A DNA stretch of 64,000 nt from VAZQ01 sp963744275 (lineage in GTDB: Bacteria > Pseudomonadota > Alphaproteobacteria > Rhizobiales > Xanthobacteraceae): positions 30,020-94,019 of the forward strand of contig CAVUSX010000013.1 of assembly GCA_963744275.1 (NCBI GenBank), given 5' to 3'. Numbering within the stretch: position 1 is the first letter of the stretch; every line of letters begins with the position of its first letter. The notes below the pieces were generated by a model. It saw nothing but the letters and a program-made list of their open reading frames with translations. It made no database searches and was not told the DNA's origin. Of this stretch, positions 45,139-54,668 are shown one piece after another. The translations under genes were made by a program, and so were the position numbers.

Positions 45139-46779
45139 ATGCTGGGACTGATGCAGGACTGGCCGCTGCTGTGCCATCGCATCATCGATCATGCGGCACA
45201 AAACCACGGCGCGCGCTGCATCCACTCGCGCTCGGTCGAAGGGCCACTGGTCACCACCAACTATGCGCAGGTCCGCACCCGGGCGCTGAAGGTCGCCAAG
45301 CGCCTCGACCGCGACGGCATCAGGTTCGGCGACCGGGTAGGGACGCTCGCCTGGAACAGTGCCCGGCATCTGGAAGCCTGGTACGGCATTCTCGGGATCG
45401 GGGCGGTCTATCACACGGTCAATCCGCGGCTGTTCCCCGAGCAGATCGCCTGGATCATCAACCACGCCGAGGACCGCGTGCTGTTGACCGACCTGACCTT
45501 CCTGCCGCTCTTGGAGAAGCTGGCCGACCGGCTCGTCACCATCGAGCGCTACGTGGTGCTGACCGATGCGGCGCATTTGCCGGCGACCTCGCTGCCCAAC
45601 GTGGTCGCCTTCGAGCAATGGATCGGCGAGGTCGACGACGATTTCGCCTGGAGATCGTTCGACGAGAACACCGCCGCCGGCATGTGCTACACCTCCGGCA
45701 CCACCGGCAACCCCAAGGGGGTGGTCTATTCGCATCGCTCCAACGTGCTGCAGGCGATGGCGATCGCCTGGACGGACATGTTCGGGATTTCATGCCGCGA
45801 CGTGGTCATGCCGGTGGTGCCGATGTTCCACGCCAACGGCTGGTCGATCGCGCTCGCGGCGCCGATGATCGGCGCGAGCCTGGTGATGCCGGGCGCCAAG
45901 CTCGACGGCGCCTCGATCTTCGAGCTGCTGACCCGGTACCGCGTCACCTGCACGGCGGCGGTGCCGACCGTCTGGCTCGCGCTGTTGGCCCATCTCGAGG
46001 CCGAAGGCGGCCGGCTCCCCGACCTGCATCGGGTCGTGATCGGCGGCGCCGCCTGCCCGCGCTCGATCGTCAAGACCTTCCAGGACCGCTACGGCGTCGA
46101 GGTGGTGCATGCCTGGGGCATGACCGAGATGAGCCCGCTCGGCACGGTGTGCACGATCAAGCCGGAATATGCCGGCCTCGCCGGCGAGGAGCGGCTCGAC
46201 ATCCAGGCCAAGCAGGGCCACACGCCGTTCACGATCGAGATGAAGATCACCGACGATGCCGGCCGTGCGGTCGCCCGCGACGGCAAGAGCAGCGGCCGCC
46301 TCAAGGTGCGCGGGCCGGCGGTCGCCAAGGCCTATTTCAAGGAGGCCGGCAGCATCCTGGATGCCGATGGCTTCTTCGACACCGGCGACGTGGCCACCAT
46401 CGACCCGGCCGGCTATATGCAGATCACGGATCGCGCCAAGGACGTCATCAAGTCGGGCGGCGAATGGATCTCCTCGATCGAGCTCGAGAACCTCGCGATC
46501 GGTCATCCCAAGGTGGCGGAAGCGGCCGTGATCGGGGTGCGCCACCCGAAGTGGGACGAGCGCCCGCTCTTGGTCGTGGTCCTGAAGCAGGGCCAGTCCG
46601 CCGGCAAGGCCGAGATCCTCGATTTCATGCGCGGCAAGATCGCCAATTGGTGGCTGCCCGACGATGTCGTGTTCGTGGAGGAAATCCCCCATACGGCCAC
46701 CGGAAAAATCCTGAAAACCGCGTTGCGCGAGCAATTCCGTGACTATGTTTTGCCGGGTGCGGCCGCGCCCGCCCGCTGA
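45139..46779 (+). CDS. AMP-forming fatty acyl-CoA ligase (AlkK-like)
   Basis: A 546-residue ANL-superfamily enzyme. The phosphate loop is YTSGTTGNPKGVVYSH. VVPMFHANGWSIALAAPMIG, HAWGMTEMSPLGTVC, GFFDTGDVATIDPAGYMQIT, RAKDVIKSGGEWISSIELEN and the catalytic lysine in ATGKILKTALREQF are in order. It resembles medium/long-chain acyl-CoA synthetases. It likely feeds beta-oxidation, with a dehydrogenase such as the one at 9534 acting on the product. Confidence 0.93.
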   Translation: MLGLMQDWPLLCHRIIDHAAQNHGARCIHSRSVEGPLVTTNYAQVRTRALKVAKRLDRDGIRFGDRVGTLAWNSARHLEAWYGILGIGAVYHTVNPRLFPEQIAWIINHAEDRVLLTDLTFLPLLEKLADRLVTIERYVVLTDAAHLPATSLPNVVAFEQWIGEVDDDFAWRSFDENTAAGMCYTSGTTGNPKGVVYSHRSNVLQAMAIAWTDMFGISCRDVVMPVVPMFHANGWSIALAAPMIGASLVMPGAKLDGASIFELLTRYRVTCTAAVPTVWLALLAHLEAEGGRLPDLHRVVIGGAACPRSIVKTFQDRYGVEVVHAWGMTEMSPLGTVCTIKPEYAGLAGEERLDIQAKQGHTPFTIEMKITDDAGRAVARDGKSSGRLKVRGPAVAKAYFKEAGSILDADGFFDTGDVATIDPAGYMQITDRAKDVIKSGGEWISSIELENLAIGHPKVAEAAVIGVRHPKWDERPLLVVVLKQGQSAGKAEILDFMRGKIANWWLPDDVVFVEEIPHTATGKILKTALREQFRDYVLPGAAAPAR

Positions 46780-46910
46780 ACCGGACCGAGGCCGTCCAAT
46801 CCGCTCACAATGCGACCATGATGAGCGCATACGCCCCATTGCGGGCGGACCGGCTTGGCATTATCCGTCCCCCCATGCAGCCCCTCCCGCCGCAACGACC
46901 GGTCTAGCCG

Positions 46911-47780
46911 ATGGCGCGCCGCTTCACCCTCGCCGATGAGCCGATGTCGCAGCTCGCCATCTGGGCGCGGCGCATGGCGCTGTTCTCGCTCTGCGCGGTC
47001 GTGGTCTCGATCATCATCGTGCGCTCGGATTGGCTCGATATCGGGCCCGCCATCACCACCTTCGTGGTGGCGCTGGCGCCTTCGATCTTTGCGCTGCTGC
47101 TCGCGCTCGGCGCGCTGGTGGTGATCTGGACGGACGGGCTGCGCGGGCTCGGCCGCGCCCTCGCCTCCATGGCGATCGCGGGCGCGCTGTTGGCCTATCC
47201 GACCTATCTGGCCTACAAGGCCTACAAGCTGCCCTGGCTCTACGACATCACCACCGATCCGATCGATCCGCCGCGCTACGAGGCGCTGGCCCGGCTGCGC
47301 CCGCGCGAAGCCAATCCGATCACCTATGCGGGGCTCTACGCGGCCGAGCAGCAGCGCGCCGCCTATCCGGACATCGAGCCGCTCGACGAGGACGCGACCC
47401 CGGAGGTCGCCTTCAAGGCCACGCTCGCCGTCGTCACCAAGCGGAAATGGATCATCATCGATCGCCGCCCCCCGCAACCCGGCCGGCCGGAAGGGCACAT
47501 CGAGGCGGTCGCCCGCACCCTGATCATGGGGCTGCGCGACGACGTGGTGCTGCGGGTGCGGGGCGGCCCGGACGGATCGCGCATCGACGTGCGCTCCTCC
47601 TCGCGCTTCGGGTCGTTCGACTTCGGCAGCAACGCGGCGCGCATCCGCAAGCTGATCGACGACATCGACGATGCGATCGGCAACGAAAAGCCGGAACCGG
47701 CGGTGCTGCCGGCGAAAAAGCTGCCGGGGCCGGGACCGGTGCCCAAGCGCGATCAGCCGGTCGCCAGCACGAAGAAATAA
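46911..47780 (+). CDS. DUF1499 membrane protein
   Basis: A 289-residue protein. Three N-terminal membrane spans (MALFSLCAVVVSIIIV, IFALLLALGALVVIW, MAIAGALLAYPTYLAY), then a soluble DUF1499 domain: LYDITTDPIDPPRYEAL, FKATLAVVTKRKWIIIDRRP, GLRDDVVLRVRGGPDGSRID, RFGSFDFGSNAARIRKLIDD. The C-terminal tail is proline/lysine-rich. Widespread in alphaproteobacteria; no known activity. Confidence 0.87.
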   Translation: MARRFTLADEPMSQLAIWARRMALFSLCAVVVSIIIVRSDWLDIGPAITTFVVALAPSIFALLLALGALVVIWTDGLRGLGRALASMAIAGALLAYPTYLAYKAYKLPWLYDITTDPIDPPRYEALARLRPREANPITYAGLYAAEQQRAAYPDIEPLDEDATPEVAFKATLAVVTKRKWIIIDRRPPQPGRPEGHIEAVARTLIMGLRDDVVLRVRGGPDGSRIDVRSSSRFGSFDFGSNAARIRKLIDDIDDAIGNEKPEPAVLPAKKLPGPGPVPKRDQPVASTKK

Positions 47781-48002
47781 GCGGCCACCCAGCCTCGCAA
47801 GGCGCGCAGCTGATCCGTGGCAATCAATTGCCGAGCCCATGATTCCCGTTCAAGCTGGATCAATCTGGTAGCCTCGCACCATAAGCGAGCCAGTGTTGAT
47901 CATCATCCATGTGTTGAACGATTTTCTTGCAGCTTGGCCTCCATTACATTCGCGGCAATGAGCCACGCTCGGAAATCAGCCGGCACCCGGGGCAACACGA
48001 TT

Positions 48003-48130
48003 ATGAATATGACCATACGGCGCGCGGGCGAAGCCGACGCACAAGCTCTGTCACTGCTCAATACCGACGTGCAAGACCTGCACGCGTCCGCTCTGACGGA
48101 GCGCTTTCCCGTCGGCAAGGACTATAGCGC
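48003..48130 (+). pseudogene. truncated GNAT acetyltransferase remnant
   Basis: ATG 48003 opens MNMTIRRAGEADAQALSLLN followed by VQDLHASALTERFP, the N-terminus of a GCN5-type acetyltransferase. The coenzyme A-binding region is absent and the frame runs into unrelated sequence. A second fragment in another frame reads DYYALPWTYVVAPRV before a stop at about 48234 and belongs to something else I cannot name. The surrounding 47781-48299 holds no intact gene. Confidence 0.5.
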
Positions 48131-48315
48131 CCTACATTGCACGACTTTGGAGCCGACAAGCTCCGTGAGCGCGATAATGCCGCATCGATTACTATGCGCT
48201 GCCGTGGACATACGTCGTCGCGCCGCGTGTTTAGGCGACTTGTACTGAAAAGTGTTGGTGCTAGCTTTGCGGTAACAAGCATCTGCATAGGGGACGCCCA
48301 TGCTCGACCGAGCGC

Positions 48316-49164
48316 TTGATTGCGGCCCTCGCGCTGACCGCGGCGCTGTGCGCCTCGATCGCGCCGGCTCTGGCGTTCGATGACGCCAAATACCCCGATT
48401 GGAAGGGCCAGTGGTCGCGGGCCCCGGTTCCGGGCGTCAGCGGCAATCCGTCCTACGACCCGAGCAAGCCGCGCGGCCGCGGCGAGCAGGCCCCGCTGAC
48501 CGCGGAGTACCAAGCGATCTTCGAGGCCAACCTGGTTGACCAGGCCGAAGGCGGCCAGGGCACCGACGCGACCTTCAACTGCCTGGCGACCGGCATGCCG
48601 CGGACGATGATGTCGTATGGCCCGATGGAGATCGTGATCACGCCCGACCTCACCTACATCCTGATCGAGTACATTCACGACAACCGTCGCATCTACACCG
48701 ACGGGCGCGACTGGCCCGCGCAGGTCGAGCCGGCCTTCGAGGGCTATTCCATCGGCCGCTGGACCGATGCGGATGCCGATGGCCGCTACGGCGCCCTCGA
48801 GATCGAGACCCGCGGCCCCTTCAAGGGTCCGCGCGCCTACGATGCGAGCGGCCTGCCGCTGCATGCGGACAATCAAACCATCGTCAAGGAGCGGATCTAT
48901 CTCGACAAGACCAACCGCGGCCTGCTGCACGACGAGGTCACCACCATCGATCATGCGCTGACGCGCCCCTGGACGGTGACCCAGAACTACCGCCGCAGCC
49001 CGAGCCCGCAGCCGTTCTGGCGCGAATATGTCTGCGCCGAGAACAATTCCCATGTGCAGGTCGGCAACGAGACCTATTACCTCAGCGCCGACGGCCTGCT
49101 GATGCCGGCCAAGAAGGACCAGGCGCCGCCGGATCTGCGCTATTTCGGTGCGACGCGGAAGTGA
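48316..49164 (+). CDS. YPDW-family secreted protein, copy 2
   Basis: About 282 residues; hydrophobic signal region ALALTAALCASIAPALAF. Family blocks: KYPDWKGQW, QAPLTAEYQAIFEANLVDQA, GGQGTDATFNCLATGMPR, PMEIVITPDLTYILIEYI, RRIYTDGRDWP, SIGRWTDADADGRY, LPLHADNQTIVKERIYLDKT, TTIDHALTRPWTV, CAENNSHVQVGNETYYLSAD. Only a TTG (48316) starts this frame. An ATG at 48300 with a GGGGA site is one base out of frame, and removing one T would give MLDRALIAALAL, so the true start is probably 48300. Function unknown. Confidence 0.8.
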   Translation: MIAALALTAALCASIAPALAFDDAKYPDWKGQWSRAPVPGVSGNPSYDPSKPRGRGEQAPLTAEYQAIFEANLVDQAEGGQGTDATFNCLATGMPRTMMSYGPMEIVITPDLTYILIEYIHDNRRIYTDGRDWPAQVEPAFEGYSIGRWTDADADGRYGALEIETRGPFKGPRAYDASGLPLHADNQTIVKERIYLDKTNRGLLHDEVTTIDHALTRPWTVTQNYRRSPSPQPFWREYVCAENNSHVQVGNETYYLSADGLLMPAKKDQAPPDLRYFGATRK

Positions 49165-49305
49165 CGGGCTGCTTTCAGTCTCGGCTCACCGGGCTTGGCG
49201 GTTGCTCCCGAGGCCCGGTTTTTGCTTGGCCGAAGCCATCGGAGCGGTTACGCGCGTCTTTGACGCGCCACCAGCCGGGACGAGATTCAGGTGAAGGGGC
49301 GCGTC

Positions 49306-50338
49306 ATGCAGCGAGCCTTGCTGTTCTTGCTGTTGGGGTTCGTGTTGTGCACCGGCGCAGGCGGCGCCGGCCGCCGATGATTTCTACAAAGGCAAGACCA
49401 TCACGCTCGTGGTCGCCAATGCGGCGGGCGGCGGCTACGACCTCTATGCCAGGCTGCTCGCCCGCCACATGGGGCGGCACATTCCGGGTGATCCGGGCTT
49501 CATCGTGAAATACCAGCCCGGTGCCGGCGGCATGGTGATGGCCGACGCGCTCTACAGCACCGCGCCGCGCGACGGTCTGACCATCGGGTTGATGGCGCGC
49601 GCCAATCCGCTCGAACGGGTGCTGGAGAATCCGGCCGCCAAGTTCGAGAACGAAGGCTTCACCTGGCTCGGCACCGCGTCGAGCTTTGCGGACGATGCCT
49701 ATTGCCTGGTCATCCGGGCGGACTCGGCCGTCAAAAGCATCGAGGATGCGCAAAGACCCGGGCCGCCCTTGGTGTTCGGCGGCGTGGCGGCCGGCGGCAC
49801 CGACACCGACCTCTTGCTGATCGCCCGCAGCGTCTTCGGGCTCAACCTCCAGCTCATTCGCGGCTACGGCGGTGTTCCCGACATCAACATCGCGATCCGG
49901 CGCGGCGAGGTGGACGGCCAGGCGGTCGGCATGTCGGCGCTGCGGAACTCCATGGCGGACTGGTTGACCGGCGGAAAGCTGCGCTTCCTCGTGCAGTTCG
50001 GGCACGCGACGCGCTGGCAGGGCTTGCCCGACGTGCCGACCGCCCACGAGCTCGCCCGCACCCCGGAGGACCAGGCCCTGATCGAGCTCGCCGAACTCCC
50101 GCTCAAGATGGCGCGCCCGTTCGTCGCGCCGCCGCAGCTCCCGCCGGCGCGGGCCGCGATCCTGAAAGAAGCCTTCATGGCGACCCAACGCGATCCCGCC
50201 TATCTGAGGGACGCAAGCGACCTGCAGGTCGACATCAGCCCGCTCGCGGGCGACGAGCTTGCGCAGGTCTTGCAACGCCTCGCCCGCTCCCCGCCGGCCT
50301 TGATCCAGCGCTACAAGGATATCCTGGCGGCGAAATAG
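49306..50338 (+). CDS. Bug/TctC-type SBP, copy 2 (frame break in the signal peptide)
   Basis: About 343 residues. ATG 49306 opens MQRALLFLLLGFVLCTGAG, a signal peptide; the frame shifts near 49350 and resumes as AQAAPAADDFYKGKTITLVV. Family blocks: ANAAGGGYDLYARLLARHMG, GFIVKYQPGAGGMVMADALY, GVAAGGTDTDLLLIARSVFG, IAIRRGEVDGQAVGMS. It sits between YPDW copies 2 and 3 (gaps 141 and 96 bases, same strand), so they may form one transcription unit. No tctA or tctB genes are near. Confidence 0.83.
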
Positions 50339-50434
50339 CGAGCGTGCGCGCAAGCCGGATCTGTCCGCCTTCCCGGAATGCATTGACGAGGAGTCGGCGG
50401 CACGGCAGCCTAACCCCGACCAAGGGAGGCCATC

Positions 50435-51277
50435 ATGCCTGATCGAAACGCGGTCGCCGCGCTGGCGCTCGCGGCCATGCTGGCGGCGATCGGCTGCGCG
50501 CCGGCATCGGGCGAGAGCCAGTATCCCGATTGGGAAAGCCAGTGGCGCAATCCGACCGCTGGCCGGGGCGGCAATCCGTGGGACACGACCAAGCCCATGG
50601 GCCGGGCGCAACAGGCGCCGCTCACGCCCGAATACCAGGCCATCTTCGAGGCGAGCCTGCGCGATCAGGCCAAGGGCGGCCAGGGCAACAGCCTCGGTGC
50701 GTCCTGCGTGCTGCCCGGCATGCCGAAAGTCATGAATTTTTCCGACCCGATGGAGATCGTCATCAGGCCGCGGGTGACGTATTTCGTGCCGCTCCATTAC
50801 CCGACCCGCCGCATCTATACCGACGGTCGCGATTGGCCCGCGGACGAGCCGCCGAGCTTCGGCGGCTATTCCATCGGCCGCTGGGTCGACCGTGACGGGG
50901 CCGGCGGCTTCGATCTGCTCGAGGTCGAAACCCGCAATTTCAAGGGCCCGCGCGTTTTCGAATCCACCGGACTTCCCCTGCACAAGGACAACCAGACGAT
51001 CGTCAAGGAGCGCATCTATCTCGACCGCTCCGACAAGGACATCCTGCACGACGAGATCACCACCATCGACCATGCGCTGACCCGTCCCTGGACGGTCGAC
51101 CGGACCTATCTGCGCGAGCCCAATCCGACCTGGCTCGAGAAGAGCTGCCACGAGGCCAACAGTCACATCGTCATCGGTGCCGACCAATATTTCCTGAGCG
51201 CCGACGGCAAGCTGATGCCGGTCCGGCAAGGACAGCCGCCGCCGGACCTGAAATATTTCAAGGAGCCACCGAGGTGA
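50435..51277 (+). CDS. YPDW-family secreted protein, copy 3
   Basis: A 280-residue exported protein. The signal sequence AALALAAMLAAIGCAPASGES includes an LAAIGC lipobox-like site, so it may be a lipoprotein. Blocks: QYPDWESQWRNPTAG, QQAPLTPEYQAIFEASLRDQ, SCVLPGMPKVMNFSDPMEIV, RRIYTDGRDWP, SIGRWVDRDGAGGFDLLEVE, LPLHKDNQTIVKERIYLDRS, TTIDHALTRPWTVDRTY, SCHEANSHIVIGADQYFLSA. It ends with GTGA overlapping copy 4. ATG 50435 follows AGGGAGG. Confidence 0.83.
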   Translation: MPDRNAVAALALAAMLAAIGCAPASGESQYPDWESQWRNPTAGRGGNPWDTTKPMGRAQQAPLTPEYQAIFEASLRDQAKGGQGNSLGASCVLPGMPKVMNFSDPMEIVIRPRVTYFVPLHYPTRRIYTDGRDWPADEPPSFGGYSIGRWVDRDGAGGFDLLEVETRNFKGPRVFESTGLPLHKDNQTIVKERIYLDRSDKDILHDEITTIDHALTRPWTVDRTYLREPNPTWLEKSCHEANSHIVIGADQYFLSADGKLMPVRQGQPPPDLKYFKEPPR

Positions 51278-52125
51278 CAGGAAACCGGATCGCGCTCGCT
51301 GCCATGACCTCCGCGGCTGCGTTCCTGCTCGCGCTCGCCGGCGCGCCGGCGCGCGGCGGCGACATGAAGTACCCCGATTGGGAGAGCCAATGGAGAAACC
51401 CGACCGCCGGGCACGGCGGGAATCCATGGGATCCGAGCAAGCCCATGGGGCTGGCGCAACAAGCGCCGCTGACGCCCGAATATCAGGCCATATTCGAGGC
51501 CAGCCTGCGGGATCAGGCCAATGGCGGCCAGGGCAACAACTTTCGGGCCGCCTGCGTCCTCTCCGGCATGCCGCGCATCATGAGCCTTGCGGCCCCGATG
51601 GAGATTCTCATCCGGCCGGCGGTCACGCTCCTCATCTTTCAGAACGCCCTGCCGCGCCGCATCTACACCGACGGACGCGCTTGGCCTACCAATGAGCCGC
51701 CGAGCTTCCAGGGCTATTCGGTCGGCAAATGGACCGACCAGGACCGCGATGGCGGCTACCACGCGCTCGAAGCCGAGACCCGGAATTTCAACGGGCCGCG
51801 CGCGCTCGAATCCACCGGGCTGCCGCTGCACAAGGACAACGAGACGGTCGTCCAGGAACGGATTTTTCTCGACCCGGGCGATAACGACCTCCTGCACGAT
51901 GTGGTCACCACGATCGATCACGCCTTCACCCGTCCTTGGACGGTGGACAAGACCTATGTCCGCGAGCGCGACCCCAAATGGCTGGAATACAATTGCCAGG
52001 AGGCGAACAACCACATCTTCATCGGCCTGGAGGAATATCTCTTGAGCGCCGACGGAAAGCTGATGCCGGCGAAGAGAAATCAGCCGCCGCCGGACCTGCG
52101 CTATTTCTATCCGGCACGCAGATGA
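51274..52125 (+). CDS. YPDW-family secreted protein, copy 4
   Basis: A 283-residue exported protein starting at GTG 51274, which overlaps the stop of copy 3 by 4 bases. Signal peptide AAFLLALAGAPARGGD. It is clearly closer to copy 3 than to the others: KYPDWESQWRNPTAGHGGNP and QQAPLTPEYQAIFEASLRDQ match nearly residue for residue, pointing to tandem duplication. Shared cysteines lie in AACVLSGMPR and YNCQEANNHI. No function is known. Confidence 0.83.
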   Translation: MTGNRIALAAMTSAAAFLLALAGAPARGGDMKYPDWESQWRNPTAGHGGNPWDPSKPMGLAQQAPLTPEYQAIFEASLRDQANGGQGNNFRAACVLSGMPRIMSLAAPMEILIRPAVTLLIFQNALPRRIYTDGRAWPTNEPPSFQGYSVGKWTDQDRDGGYHALEAETRNFNGPRALESTGLPLHKDNETVVQERIFLDPGDNDLLHDVVTTIDHAFTRPWTVDKTYVRERDPKWLEYNCQEANNHIFIGLEEYLLSADGKLMPAKRNQPPPDLRYFYPARR

Positions 52126-52182
52126 GCGCGCAGCCGTTCGACTTGTGGACGAAGGTGACTTGGGAGCGAGACGGCGCGGATT

Positions 52183-52638
52183 TCACGATCGGCGATAGCG
52201 CCCCTCGATCGAGGGTGCGCCCTGCGTCACCACCAGGCCACGCGCCGTCAGGTCCTCCAGATGCGCCAGGACGGACAGGCCGGCCGCCTTGGTGAGCCGC
52301 GGATCGAGCCCGATATAGATCGATCCCACCAGCGTCGGGATGTCGGCTTCGCCCACGGCCAGCCGTTTGAGGATCGAGGCCTCGCGGGCCCGGCGGTGGC
52401 GGATGTACTGCTGTACGAAGCGCGGCGCGTCCCGCACCGCACCGCCGTGGCCGGGAAAATACAGCGTCTCGGTCCGGCGGCCGAGCTTCTCGAGCGACGC
52501 CATGTAGTCGCTCATGGCGCCGTCGGGCGGCGCCACGATCGGGGTCGACCAGGCCATGACATGATCGCCGGAAAACAGCACGCCCGTGCCCGCGAGCGCA
52601 AAGGCCATGTGATTGGCGGTGTGGCCGGGCGTCGTCAC
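52183..52638 (-). pseudogene. orphan C-terminal part of a metallo-beta-lactamase-fold hydrolase
   Basis: This frame repeats the last third of the neighbouring hydrolase (TTPGHTANHMAFALAGTGVL, FSGDHVMAWSTPIVAPPDGA, LYFPGHGGAVRDAPRFVQQY) and then carries the genuine C-terminus LDPRLTKAAGLSVLAHLEDL, ending APSIEGRYRRS. It has lost the N-terminal HxHxDH part because a 365-bp tandem duplication separates it from the rest. It probably is the natural end of the 53459 gene. Confidence 0.75.
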
Positions 52639-53033
52639 CGCTTCCAGCGTCCAGCCCGGCCCGCTGATGTTCGCCCGATATAGATCGATCCCACCAGCGT
52701 CGGGATGTCGGCTTCGCCCACAGTGAGCCGCTTGAGGATCGAGGCCTCGCGGGCGCGGCGGTGGCGGATGTACTGCTGCACGAAGCGCGGCGCGTCCCGC
52801 ACGGCGCCGCCGTGGCCGGGAAAATACAGCGTCTCGGTCCGGCGGCCGAGCTTCTCGAGCGACGCCATGTAGTCGCTCATGGCGCCGTCGGGCGGCGCCA
52901 CGATCGGGGTCGACCAGGCCATGACATGGTCGCCGGAAAACAGCACGCCCGTGCCCGCGAGCGCAAAGGCCATGTGATTGGCGGTATGACCGGGGGTCGT
53001 CACCGCTTCGAGCGCCCAGCCCGGCCCGCTGAC
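52308..53033. repeat. 365-bp tandem direct duplication
   Basis: 52308-52668 and 52673-53033 are near copies, offset by exactly 365 bases. They differ at scattered positions, for example GTGGCCGGGCGTCGTC against ATGACCGGGGGTCGTC. Since 365 is not a multiple of three, the duplication breaks the hydrolase reading frame. Confidence 0.85.
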
Positions 53034-53459
53034 GGTTTCGCCATCGGCGAGCGCAATGTCGGGATGAAAGTCGCGATCCGCGGAAGCCTCCAGCCGCGGT
53101 GCCTCGCCGACATGGAGCGGACGCGCGGCACGGTGCGGCCCCTCCCCGCAGGTCATGGCGCCGGTCGCCGCCTTGATGCGGGCGGCCGCGGGCGAATGAT
53201 CCCGGTGGGTGTGGGTGACCAGAATATGGGTCACGGTCTCGCCCCGCACCGCCTCGAGGAGCGCCGCGATATGGGCCTCGTCGATCGGCCCCGGATCGAT
53301 GATGGCGACCCGGCCCTTGCCGACGATGTAGCTGAGCGTTCCTTTGAAAGTGAACGGCCCCGGATTGTCGACCAGCATCCGGCGCACGCCCGGCATCACC
53401 TCCTCGACCCGATCGGGCGGCAGGTCGAAGCTGCGATCGAAGGGAATGTCCTGTTCCAT
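52635..53459 (-). CDS. metallo-beta-lactamase-fold hydrolase, 3' end disrupted by duplication
   Basis: From ATG 53459 the frame encodes FTFKGTLSYIVGKGRVAIID, the zinc motif ILVTHTHRDHSPAAA, TTPGHTANHMAFAL, FSGDHVMAWSTP and YFPGHGGAVRDAP. These are the metal ligands of a glyoxalase II / LACTB2-like hydrolase. After VGSIYIG it runs into the duplicated segment out of frame and ends with a spurious RTSAGRAGRWKR. The natural C-terminus lies in the adjoining copy. All active-site residues are retained, so it may still fold, or the duplication may be an assembly artefact. Confidence 0.85.
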   Translation of the reverse strand: MEQDIPFDRSFDLPPDRVEEVMPGVRRMLVDNPGPFTFKGTLSYIVGKGRVAIIDPGPIDEAHIAALLEAVRGETVTHILVTHTHRDHSPAAARIKAATGAMTCGEGPHRAARPLHVGEAPRLEASADRDFHPDIALADGETVSGPGWALEAVTTPGHTANHMAFALAGTGVLFSGDHVMAWSTPIVAPPDGAMSDYMASLEKLGRRTETLYFPGHGGAVRDAPRFVQQYIRHRRAREASILKRLTVGEADIPTLVGSIYIGRTSAGRAGRWKR

Positions 53460-53535
53460 CGGGTGCGGTGATGTCGCATCGACGCGTGCGCCGTCAATTG
53501 GTTTTGATGGCGAATAGCGAGTGGCGAAGTGGCGC

Positions 53536-53575
53536 TTGTAGCCTGGATGAAGCGAAGCGGAATCCAGGACGGCCG
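53536..53575. repeat. short palindromic intergenic repeat
   Basis: TAGCCTGGATGAAGCGAAGC followed by GGAATCCAGG folds with arms CTGGAT (53543-53548) and ATCCAG (53562-53567). The same type of element is common between genes in Bradyrhizobium-like genomes. A GAATAG-type repeat sits just to its left. It lies between two minus-strand genes. Confidence 0.6.
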
Positions 53576-53686
53576 CATCGGCAGTCACGCTGCTCCCGCA
53601 TTGCGCTGAGTTTAGCTCGGGCGGCGCTTTGCGCCGACCCGTTGGCTCCATGCGGGCTGCGAGCCGCAAACCGCCCCCGCCTGCCC

Positions 53687-54668
53687 CTATTCCGGCTTGG
53701 CGCCGGAGAATTTCACCACCTTGGCCCATTTCTCGGTCTCTTCGACGATCAGCTTGCCGAAGTCGCCCGGCGGGCCCACCAGCATGGTGCCGCCCAGGTC
53801 GGCGAGCCGCGCCTTGAGCTTGGGATCGGCGAGCCCGGCATTGACCGCCGCGTTGAGCTTGTCGACGATCTCGGCCGGCGTCCCCTTGGGGGCGCCGAGG
53901 CCGAACCAGGCGCTCGCCTCGTAACCCGGCACCGTCTCGGCGACCGTGGGCACGCCCGGCAGAGCGTCCGAGCGTTCCGTGGTCGTGACCGCCAGGGCGC
54001 GCAGCTTGCCGGCCCGGATGTACTCGATCGAGGACGGCAGGTTGTCGAAAATCACCTGGACCTGGCCGCCCATCAGGTCGGTCAGCGCCGGCGCCGCGCC
54101 GCGATAGGGCACATGCAGCATGTTGACGCCGGTCATCATCTTGAACAGCTCGCCGGAGACATGAACCGAGGTCCCGTTGCCGGACGAAGCCATGTTGACC
54201 TTGCCGGGATTGGCCTTGGCATAGGCGATGAACTCGGCGACGGTCTTGGCCGGAACCGCGGGGTTGACCTCCATGACGTTCGGCACCCGGATGATGCCGG
54301 CCACCGGCGCGATATCGCGCACGAAATTGAACGGCAGCTTGTCGTAGAGCGTCGCGTTGATGCCATTGGCGGGATTGACCAGGAGCAGCGTGTAGCCGTC
54401 CGGCGCCGCGTTCACCACCACCTCGGTGCCGATATTGTTGCCGGCGCCCGACCGGTTGTCGATGATGAACTGCTGGCCGAGCCGCTCCGACAAATACTGT
54501 CCCATCAGGCGGGCCAGGATGTCGACCGTGCCGCCGGCCGGATAGCCCGCGACCACATGCACGGGGCGGGTCGGGTAGTCGAGGGCGCGGGCCGGGTCGC
54601 TGTCGGCAAGCGCCGCCAGCGCCAGGCCGAGAACCACGAGCCAGGATGGATTTCATCGACCATTTCAT
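53687..54668 (-). CDS. Bug/TctC-type SBP, copy 3 (frame break in the signal peptide)
   Basis: About 326 residues. ATG 54668 opens MKWSMKSILA; an extra C near 54638 shifts the frame and VVLGLALAALADSDPARALD continues the signal peptide. Blocks: YPTRPVHVVAGYPAGGTVDI, LARLMGQYLSERLGQQFIID, NRSGAGNNIGTEVVVNAAPD, VNMASSGNGTSVHVSGELFK, LHVPYRGAAPALTDLMGGQV, and a C-terminal KWAKVVKFSGAKPE. This is the classical Bug (Bordetella uptake gene) pattern, unlike the DFYKGK subgroup of the other copies. Confidence 0.88.
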
